Shown one piece after another: positions 34,825 through 43,738 of a stretch of 47,500 bases of DNA. Made by a program: the position numbers and the translations under genes. Every line of letters starts with the position of its first letter. Within the stretch, counting starts at the first letter, position 1. Below the pieces are notes generated by a model, which was given only the letters and a program-made list of their open reading frames with translations, was not told the origin of the DNA and did no database searches. This DNA comes from Glandiceps talaboti (taxonomy: Eukaryota; Hemichordata; Enteropneusta; Spengelidae): contig NC_135562.1 of assembly GCF_964340395.1 (NCBI RefSeq), forward strand, positions 1,667,501 to 1,715,000, read 5' to 3'.

Positions 34825-37704
34825 TGGGGGGGGGGGGGTGTTGCACGAGTGCTTGCAGTGTTCTCTGGGACATGGGCCAGATTGTTCCAATAAACTCCCT
34901 GGAGTCCCTCCACGGCCTTTACATCTTTTAATTAACTGCCACTCACTCATGTTCCTCAGACCCTCCATGGTCTGTCCAGCTACTTGCAGTCCAAATCATG
35001 TGCCAAAGACAGCCAAGATATCAGTTTTCCACCATACGGGCAAATCACTTGTTGTATATAACTTTCACCATTTCTCCACAGATTGTTCCAATATGGTCCA
35101 TGCCCCTTTTAAATACATATTTTCTCAGATATTCCATTTCCTAATATGTTCTCAAATCCCATCTGAAAATGATTGCCAATTTTAAGTGTATTTAAAGCCC
35201 CATTTTATTATTTTCTCCACAGACATATTCTTCAACATTGCTTAGATTGTTATGGAGAAAGAAGATCCATGGAAACAGATCACAGTATGTTTTCACATTC
35301 TTATATTATTCTACATAGCTCATTTGCATAAAATATTTTACACCCTATCACCATGGAGACAGATCACAGTGTGTTTTCACATTCATGTTCTACATGGCTC
35401 ATTTGCATATAATATATTTTGCACCCTATCACCATGGAAACAGATCATAGTATATTTGTGCAGTCTCTTTGTTATAACTCAACTTTGTATTCATGTATTA
35501 GATATCCTATCATTGTTACAAATATGTATCTGTTCACTCTGTCCCTCATTTAGAGTCGGCCTCTCGTCTAAGATTATGATAATGTCCAGGTTATGATCAT
35601 GGCCAAGGTGCAGGAAATTACCAACCCATCACAGACCATAAGTCATGTTTACTAGTAGCCACTGTTCTGTATTTCCCATCATTACTAAATCAGAGTTGTT
35701 TGTGTTTGTTTGTTTGTTTGTTTGTTTGTTTGTTTGTTAACAGGTGAAGAAGTAATTTACTCATTACAGGAAGACAAAGTCTGCTGTGCATTTGCCGAGA
35801 TGTTATTACGACCAGCTGGAAAGGTAAAAATTTGTGAAATAGTTCACCATTTACTCTTGAATAAATTGTAATGAAGGTACTAGTATATAAATGGACTATA
35901 GATAAATTAATCGATAAACCTATACATCTACACCAAGTAAAAACAATCCATCTCCAGATCCAAAGGTAATTACTGGTACTAGTGTTCTAGTTGTATTTTA
36001 AGGATGGTATTGGTGTAAGGTCAAATGTACCAGACTGTCCCAGGTAATTCAACCTAGATATACTCCAACAGTACAAAGATGTAGCTATAGTTCCCAAACC
36101 TTGGCCAAATCACTGTGTACCATTGGTGTGAATGAGAACAAAAACTACTATCAAAGTTTCAAATGAAGTATTTCATTATTAGAGACAAACATTAAAGCAA
36201 CGTAACAGGCAACCAAACATTACCATTTACCAAACATATCTGAGATATTCTGTTGTCAATTGTGATGTTCATCCATTCCTGATGAAGGATCGTTTGTTCT
36301 ATAAATCCTTATATAACAGTTTGTTCAGAACATGAAAGTACATCAATTGTTTTCACCAAAGTTCTTGTTTTGTTTTACAAGTTTTGAGTAGTTTGAGACA
36401 AAACATTCACTTTGATAACTTGATCTATTCAGCATGATGTTATAGAATATCCTTGTATTTGACACAGAGGGCGCTCTCACTTGAAATGAAGTTACATGTG
36501 TTAATTACATTCTTTGTGCAGTCACTGAGTCAGTGTATAGCAAAAAGTGATATCTGTATATTTCAGTTTAATTTAGCTGAGTTCTTGGAGTCATGGCAAC
36601 AGAGTGTACCTGACGGAATGAAAACGACACCTTACCAACTTGAGGCAAGTAATAGACTACTTGTATTAGTAAAAATCATGATAGTACCAATGAATCTATT
36701 TGATCTTTTCCAGGGGTTAGCTTTAGTTGATAGAAACAGTAATGAAGGTGTGTCGTCTCCAGGGTTTAACTTTAGTTGAAACGGTAACAAGATTGTGTCT
36801 ATTTTATCTTCTCCAGGGTTTAGCTTTAATTGACAGAAGCAGTAAGCCTGAAGTGATATGGCATTTTCCAGTTAATCAACTTCCAGAAGATGAAATAACA
36901 AGGTGAGAAAGTAGTTGTAGAGTTCATTTCATTTCCAAGTTCAGAATTTAATAGATAATACTTTTTTATTTGAATTAAGATTGAATTAAATTAAATTCAT
37001 ACCAAATCTTTTCTTAGTAAATTAAGTATTCTCCTCTGGTTCTACAGGTTTGATGCCTTATTTCGAGTTCGTGAGAAATGGTCATTAGATGAAATTAGAC
37101 CGTACATTATGTAAGTAAATTTACAAGAATGACTTATTTCAAACTATATACAACATGTATTACTTTTGAATCCAGGGATTTTCTCCCTATGTCAATTATT
37201 GTTCTCAAGAAATGATAGGAAGTGCACAAACATATTTGAGTATTGAACATTTTGTGTGAATGTGTTCAAACTTTTTTGTACATTGTATTAAGGGCCAATG
37301 GCCTAGAATTACACAATATAAAGCCCACTAAAGATCACACATCAAATATGCATAGATGACACACTACAAGAGAGTGGGATGTAGGGACATGTCTGTGATA
37401 GATGACACACTACAAGAGAGTGTGATGTAGGGACATGTCATGTGATAGATGACACACTACAAGAGAGTGTGATGTAGGGACAATGTCATGTGATAGATAA
37501 AGACTTTCTGCCTAACAATCCCAAACTAGACTGTTGACAGAGAGTCATTCAACATTTTTCCAGTAATACATGTATTGTTTTATTTTCAGGGATTTAGTGG
37601 CAGCCAAGCAATCTGTGTCAGCTTTGCTTCAAAAACACGCAAGAAGTTCAATGAATAGTGACGGTATTAAAGTTTATAACTCCAAAAGACCAATCAGGAG
37701 ATGA
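31869..37704 (+). CDS. DSCC1: DSCC1 (DCC1), Ctf18-RFC clamp-loader subunit for sister chromatid cohesion (11 exons)
   Basis: Coding exons: 31869-31885, 32523-32687, 33254-33416, 33990-34215, 34592-34730, 35223-35284, 35744-35823, 36567-36644, 36817-36902, 37048-37110, 37590-37704. The frame is continuous and gives 397 residues (human about 393). Family landmarks in order: SLTVRGD, LKSAETSNTLLLVPDCKTP, YFELRPCRPKLYRL, ASEDEIRKEL, GYWRLL, CCAFAEMLL, FNLAEFLESWQQSVPDGM, GLALIDRSSKPEV, REKWSLDEIRPYI and the C-terminal KVYNSKRPIRR. Family knowledge: with CTF8 and CHTF18 it forms the alternative RFC that handles PCNA at forks; the C-terminal half contains winged-helix folds. Intron 8 has a GC donor (GAG|GCAAGT at 36645). 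The exon 6 donor and exon 9 acceptor are tandemly duplicated. The first exon codes only 5 residues plus 2 bases, so the start is inferred from the motif and frame. Confidence 0.95.
32066..32170. repeat. Fold-back element with poly-G loop in DSCC1 intron 1
   Basis: AGCGTTTGTTGTGATTTTGA (32066-32085) pairs with TCAAAATCACAACAAACGCT ending at 32170. The pairing continues inward through GGTTTTTTCTTCTGTTTTG against CAAAACAG...AGAAGAAAAAAC. The loop contains about 17 G. The element sits some 180 bases after exon 1. Confidence 0.9.
32171..32522. other. DSCC1 intron 1, remainder
   Basis: Unique sequence; nothing recognised. Confidence 0.45.
34388..34492. repeat. ~48-bp duplication in DSCC1 intron 4
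   Basis: ATTTGTGGTTACA(A/C)CCTGTG through ACTAAGTAACTGTAAGCTGTC occurs twice. Confidence 0.9.
34784..34840. repeat. TG microsatellite followed by poly-G
   Basis: (TG)n from about 34786 then GGTGGGGGGGGGGGG in DSCC1 intron 5. Several short open frames across it are artefacts. Confidence 0.95.
35264..35450 (+). repeat. ~84/81-bp triplication of the DSCC1 exon 6 end and splice donor
   Basis: CCATGGAAACAGATCACA then GTATGT at 35267 (the real exon 6 end at 35284) recurs as CCATGGAGACAGATCACAGT at 35351 and CCATGGAAACAGATCATAGT at 35432. The intervening TTTTCACATTC, TCATTTGCATA and CACCCTATCA are shared. Donor quality falls from GTATGT to GTGTGT to GTATAT. Confidence 0.93.
35697..35738. repeat. 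TTTG tetranucleotide repeat at the DSCC1 exon 7 acceptor
   Basis: (GTTT)n directly before TTAACAG at 35737-35743, so the microsatellite serves as the polypyrimidine-like tract of this acceptor. Confidence 0.9.
35824..36566. other. DSCC1 intron 7
   Basis: Unique sequence; no further feature recognised. Confidence 0.6.
36700..36860 (+). repeat. ~50-bp triplication of the DSCC1 exon 9 acceptor and exon start
   Basis: Three copies of (T/C)TCCAG followed by GG(T/G)TTA(G/A)CTTTA.TTGA have their junctions at 36714, 36763 and 36817. Only the third continues in the conserved frame (GLALIDRSSKPEV). Splicing to the first copy would read GLALVDRNSNEG and then meet TGA inside the second copy. Confidence 0.92.
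37325..37500. repeat. ~54-bp repeat x3 in DSCC1 intron 10
   Basis: GATGACACACTACAAGAGAG, TGTGATGTAGGGACA and TGTGATAGAT recur three times. Confidence 0.92.
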
Positions 37705-38171
37705 TGAGTAACATCTGGTATGCAAATCAGTGCATGTTGCCACAGTGAAACACTTGTTTGATTATTGGTTTTGATTGTAAGGACTCCTACAGTTGTGACC
37801 TCTGATTGGCTGTATTTTAACTGCAGTGAATTCTGATTGGCAGCAATGTAACTGCAGTGAGTTCTGATTGGCTGGGTTGCAACTACACAGATTTCTGATT
37901 GTCACAGCCTCAAATGCAATGAAACCCTATCAGTTCTTGAAATGTAAATATGTAAATCAGTGAAATGTTTGTAAACAAAGTCAAAGTGTATTTTTATAAC
38001 CTGGCACTCTACATTTCGATGTACATAACTTATCTCTCAATTGAGTGGAAATGTATGACTGATGATAAATGTTTTGAGAAATAAATTTACCGTTGACATA
38101 ACTAACTTGGTTTCTGTCTAGGCATTATAAATATAACGCTAACGCTAAACTATAGAAGCACCTTTACTTCA
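37705..38171 (+). other. DSCC1 3' UTR and downstream
   Basis: From about 37795 to 37910 a ~43-bp repeat with TTCTGATTGGCTG and AACTGCAGTGA occurs three to four times, each carrying an inverted CCAAT box. AATAAA at 38080-38085 is the likely poly(A) signal, giving a 3' UTR of roughly 400 bases. Confidence 0.6.
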
Positions 38172-38543
38172 AAGTGTGGAGTCACGATGGTCAAATGGTT
38201 CGAGTGGCCAGCTTGGAATCTGCACGTTGCAGATTCAAGTTCCATCACTGCTGTTTGTTTCTGAATGGCTAAAGTCCTTGAACAAGATTTCAACTACATT
38301 TGTGCTTCACTCAACCCATCTCTGTATAATTGGGAACCTGGTAGGATATAGTTTGCATTGTAAATGCTTTATTTAATAATTTCATATGCTTATAAAGGCT
38401 GCAATGGATTATATGCTCCCCAGGGAGTTGAAATATCAAAGGCTGTCGTGCCACTATAGATCTGTGCCCTGGGTAATAATTGTAAAGCGCTTTGAGCAGT
38501 GTGGGAAAGCACGATGTAAAAACTAACATTATTATTATTATTA
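38172..38543 (+). mobile_element. tRNA-derived SINE with (ATT)n tail
   Basis: The head holds a perfect RNA polymerase III A box TGGTCAAATGG (38188-38198) and a B-box-like GATTCAAGTTC (38232-38242), spaced as in a tRNA. A ~250-bp body follows. The 3' part TTGTAAAGCGCTTTGAGCAG and AAAGCACGATGTAAAAACTAAC runs into (ATT)n at 38528-38543. An AAAGCGCTTTGAG-type segment before a short ATT tail is found in widespread SINE families and their partner LINEs. I cannot name the family from sequence alone. I saw no target-site duplication with confidence. Confidence 0.82.
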
Positions 38544-38814
38544 TATCTGGTCCCTGACACAGCCATGCTGCTACCAACAAACATTAGATAGAAGCTGTTT
38601 GCATTCAAACACACCATGGTTTACAGAAAATCACACTCAGTATCAGGGACAAGTCCAACGTGACTGTTATTCATATATTATTTATGTCCATTGGAATACA
38701 TTGCATGAAAATACATTATATTTTAAAATATATCACTACAAACCGAGGTTTACAATATTTTGCTACAAGATCTCTGACATGACTCCACCTCTGGTTTGAT
38801 CTGATGATGCAGTC

Positions 38815-39130
38815 TTTGCTAATGTCTAAGAACACCAGTAACAGGAAAGGGAGAAATCTGAAGAAAAAAAAACTGGCATAGCTTCCAATATATTATACCA
38901 TTGATGGTGAACCTGGTAAAATTATAGGGAACTCAGGTAGATTTTACTTACTGTACTGCCCTTAAACAAACACACTGGTAGGGAACCCTGGTAAAATGAC
39001 TAGGGAACTCGGGTACATTTTACCTACTTACCACAATTAACAAAAACACTGGTAGGGAACCCTTGTAAAATGACTGGGGAACTCAGGTACATTTTACCTA
39101 CTTCACTACCTTTAACAAAAACATTGATGG
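38815..39130. repeat. Interspersed repeat, copy 3, internally repeated
   Basis: Shares GTAACAGGAAAGGGAGAAAT, CTGGCATAGCTTCCAA and GGTA.ATTTTAC with 19496-19690. The block ACACTGGTAGGGAACCC through ACATTTTACCTACTT is repeated about every 70 bases here, so part of it has been tandemly amplified. Confidence 0.7.
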
Positions 39131-39261
39131 AGGAATGGATTTACAAGAGTGATATTTATACAACTATATATTTTTTAATAACTGAAATCTAGCAAGCAAA
39201 TTTATACTGAATTTCAAGTTTTACGTTTGTCAAATTACAGGAAGAACATTTCTGGATAAAA

Positions 39262-39418
39262 CCAGATGGTAATATGAGAGAATATCGGCTATTAGATATG
39301 CAGTGCCAACCCAGGTGGTAATGTAAGAGGGCCTATGCTATTGGATAGGCACTGTCAACCCAGGTGTTAATATAGTAAGGCCTATGCTATTGGATAGGCA
39401 GTACCAACCCAGGTCCCC
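39262..39418 (-). repeat. 49-bp triplication across the EndoU stop codon
   Basis: The 3' end of the coding region (plus strand CCTATGCTATTGGATAGGCA) and its neighbour CCAACCCAGGT recur three times, 49 bases apart (aligned at 39288, 39337 and 39386). Only the last copy in plus coordinates is coding. The other two lie just past the stop codon and are presumably in the 3' UTR. Confidence 0.9.
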
Positions 39419-42400
39419 TTTTCATCCCAGGTTTGAACACGCGTGCTGGTACCAGCCAAAGTGAAACTACATTGACTGTTTGGTCTTTCCTTGAAGCAAA
39501 CGGTGAATATTCCCATTTCAAATTCTGGACTTCTTCCAATCCACATGGAAGTGATTTCTTTCATGAAGCTATCCCAGTCGAATTGTACACCCATAATGTC
39601 CGGCTGGAAAATGATTTTAAAAACAGAATTAGTCAACAAACTAGCTAAAATGAGTTCCTACAAATTATGTCATTGGAAATAAATTAGTATGTTGTGACTG
39701 AATGAAAATGTCACTAGCTTTTCTTGTGAAACATTGGGCAATGATGCCTTATCATAGAAGGCTATAGTCATGACCACACATCTACTCTAATAGCTTTTGT
39801 GAACAGCACCCCTAGTGGCCAAACTTCATGATCTTTTGTTTTTCTGAAAACCAGAATATGGCACACTAGATTGTTACTTGCCACTCTTATGACCTGAAGT
39901 AGGGACATTCTGTAATTGTTACAAAAATGTGGTTCTATTTTCTGAACTAATTTCAGATACAGGGTACTATAACAATGTTTGTATCTGTAGGCAATGAAAA
40001 CTCAAACCAAAATCAAAAATACCCAAACTGAAAATAGCTAACTTGTGAGATGCATGTACATCTGTTACCAAGGCTCTTTTACACTGGTCCAATCATGCAA
40101 GCAATTCCCAAGTTTACAACAACCCCCCCCCCCCCCAAAAAAAAATACTTTACTTCTAGGTGACTGAATAGAGACTGGATTTAAAAGACATTTGTGGCAA
40201 CGAAAAAATACTAAAGTGTTTGTGATATGTTAGATATGATTTCATTTTGATGATTGGCCCTAAGGTCAAGGTCTTAAAAGAATGTTTGCCCCTAATAATA
40301 TGGGAGTAAACACCTGACTGGAGTCTATGCATTACAATTATCGAGTTATGTGGTAAATATTGATATTTGACCTCAAATATAGCCACCATTCATTCAAATT
40401 TGCATATGTTATTTCAAAGATTACATGTATACTAGTATGTCTAATATAATATATGACATTTGTGCCAGGTTTTATTGAAGTAGGGAACTTGCAATCCAGA
40501 CTGAGCATGCTCAGATGCAAAGGACTATGGGATTATCTGTGGTTATCATAATACCTAATCTTGAGTTGCCGATAAAATAAACCTCCCACAATTGTCAGGG
40601 TGACTATGAATTGATCATTTGCGGTTAAAAACAATGTAATATCATTGTTTACAATACTGATTGATCACATTTCCCATGATGCAACATTCAACATGGCGGG
40701 TTTGCAAGTTCCCTATCGGATATTGCATGTTACAGAAATGACATTACAGATGGACGTAGCCCATTATAAAAGTTTCCCCTTCAGGGGAATAAATATTGAA
40801 ATTGTAACTGGCTGGCCATAGCCCATTGTAATAGTTTCCCATTCGGGGGAGTAAGTATTGGAAGTGTAACAAAGCTAGTAGAGATGGACAAGAACTCAGT
40901 GTTAGTGTACCAAATTCTAACTTGATCCAAAATGTTTGAATTTATGGTTGAGTGTAGATTAGTTAATGCATGGCAAAGCGCACATCATTTTACCTGGACA
41001 TCAGAGATCCACCCATAGTAGTCAGCCGTCTTGTCAAGTTCTTCAAAATAAAACTGTACCCAATTATGGAATCCAGTCACTGCACCGTTCTTGAATTCAC
41101 CGACAAAGACATGCTCAAATCCTGATGAATCTATTGGACCACTGGATCTAGTGTACATCTCAAACCAAATCTTTTTCAAATCATCTTTGAATGTTTTCTC
41201 ATCTGGACTTGCAAGACCTACAGCAAGATAAGGAAAATTCCATTTAAAACATACCCAAGTTGCCAGTTTGGTTCATGTGTTGTTATTTTTCATCAGCCAA
41301 TACATGGGTAGAGGAAGATATATATGTCTTGTCTTTTGAATGTCAGAAAACAGCTATCAAGTGTTTAAAAAAGATGAAAATGTGAATGTATGAAATATGA
41401 GAGAAAGGGGGTAATTCAAAATTATAACATTCAGCTTCCAAAATTAATAGTTTGTAAGGTACAAAATTCGTGCCATGCTATATTTATTTATTGATTACAC
41501 GTAACAAAACCCTGGGGATTTGTTAAAGGTACAAATAAAATAAAATTGGGAAAAAGAAATTCATTATAATAACACTTATAGGTTTTTCAAAAGTAACATT
41601 ACACATATAGATCTAGAAGCCTAGGGTTGAACAACACAGTGACAGATATTACAGTTTAGCTTCCAACACCTTTGCTTCTCTTTGACCAAATTTATCCATG
41701 AACATTTCTTTTCTTGAACTCTAACCTATACTCGTACATGTAACTCTAACCTATACTCGTACATGTAACTCTAACCTATACTTGTACATGCAACTCTAAC
41801 CTATACTCGTACATGTAACTCTAACCTATACTCGTACATGTAACTCTAACCTATACTCGTACATGTAACTCTAACCTATACTCGTACATGTAACTCTAAC
41901 CTATACTCGTACATGTTATATGTCACATTATCTATAATCCTGAAAACACATCCTGAGTCATGTGTCTGTGATAACAGCATTAATTTCTACATAATGAAAC
42001 ACATCTCGGATCACAAGTGACAGTGATACAAACATCGCAAGTCACAAGTGTCTGTGGGTCAAAGCATTCTACATAATAAAACATGTCTCGGATCACAAGT
42101 GACAGTGATACAAACATCGCAAGTCACAAGTGTCTGTGGTCAAAGCATTCTACATAATGAAACACGTCTCGGATCACAAGTGACAGTGATACAAACATCA
42201 CAAGTCACAAGTGTCTGTGGTCAAAGCATTCTACATAATGAAACATGTCTTGGATCACAAGTGACAGTGATAGAAACATAGCAAGTCACAAGTGTCTGTG
42301 GTCTATTAAGCATTCTACATAATGAAGCACATCTCAGATCACAAGTGTTAGTTTCTCTACATAATGAAATGTCGCAAGTGTCTGTGAGTACAAACCTTTG

Positions 42401-43675
42401 TCAACCAAATATTCATGGGCTTTTCGCATGGGATACGTTGTCATTATTTCATCAAGGAAGATGTCTTCTTCAAGGAGTTCTTCAGATGTGATGTCCTCGG
42501 ATTGTCCTGTATGTGGGTAGTAGTTATCCAACAAACTAACAAACTGAGAAAATGTCTTTCTATTCAGAATGTCGGCGTCGAAGTAAGAGATGAAGCTGTA
42601 AAAAGAGAACAAACATCATTTGAAAATGTGTACTGTAGCCTCTTTTCTGTCGAGATACATCGTATTAGTTAGCTCTCGTATTCTCCGCGCTAGGAGGCAC
42701 GACCTGCTATAACGATGTAGCCCGACGTATAACGATGTATCCCGATAGCACAGTAAACAGGCTCAAAAGTGCGAATCGAAACTAAAATGGCACAGTCTGT
42801 TACTGAATTCCCTATTCTTAACATGTCAATTCAGGGTATCAATTTGAGAGTGACATGTAATGGCTACTCATATAGGCTGCATAGTAGCTACATACTAAAC
42901 TCAAATCGGCAATATCATAGTTTTCCCATATAATAAACACATATTCTACAGCCATATTAGATTTGGTGGCCATATTGGATTCTACGGCCATATTGGATTC
43001 TACGGCCATATTGGATTATACGGCCATATTGGATTCTAAAACGACTAAATTTTGATGTCATTTTGACCTCTATTTCAAAAATGTGTACGATGATCCAAGA
43101 CATTAATTATTTCTTCCACAAATGTATTGTTCCTATGTCATCTCTGGGCCGCCGTAGGATGTTTTCTTGAACAACTTAAAGCAAACGATTAAATATGATT
43201 ATCTGAAAATAGGTTGATGTTTTCTTGAACAACTTAAAGCAAAAGTTTAACTATCTCCAAGTACTGATGATAGTAAGTGGTAAATAAATGCTGCCTTATT
43301 GTAAATACTTCTTTGATGGCTTATGGTATTCGGCTAGCCTTGTACGCTTCACTTCGTACTTTTCGTTTCGTTTTGTTTCGCCGAATACCATAAGCCATCT
43401 TTGACCTGTACTCACTCATTTGGGGACAGGTCCTCATAGGCTTTTCTATCCGATATATATTCTTGTTTATTTATCTGGACATCACTTCCAACTATGGCTG
43501 TGTTCCAGTCTCCATACCACATCTCATTGGCTAGACGAGATAAGTCATCACCTTAAAACAAACAAACGTGCATCTCACTTAGCTCGTCCAAATATTCAAA
43601 TAATCTCTCTCTTAACTTAACTCGTTCAAATATTCAAATAATCTCTCTCTTAACTTAACTCGTTCAAATATTCAA

Positions 43676-43738
<63 letters not shown>

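Noticed and set aside
36714-36779. Separate alternative exon encoding GLALVDRNSNEG
   Set aside because: It matches exon 9 but runs into a stop within the next repeat copy, so it is a duplicated acceptor and exon start, not a usable mutually exclusive exon.
38186-38260. tRNA gene
   Set aside because: A and B boxes are present, but the acceptor stem does not close and the unit continues into a ~370-bp element with an (ATT)n tail, so it is a SINE head.
41985-42400. EndoU exon 5 donor as another splice-site-spanning repeat
   Set aside because: The 81-bp array stops about 10 bases before the junction and contains no exon bases, only adjoining intron-like sequence.
42955-43040. Second CArG cluster (CCATATTGG)
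   Set aside because: Only five A/T between CC and GG, so it does not fit CC(A/T)6GG.
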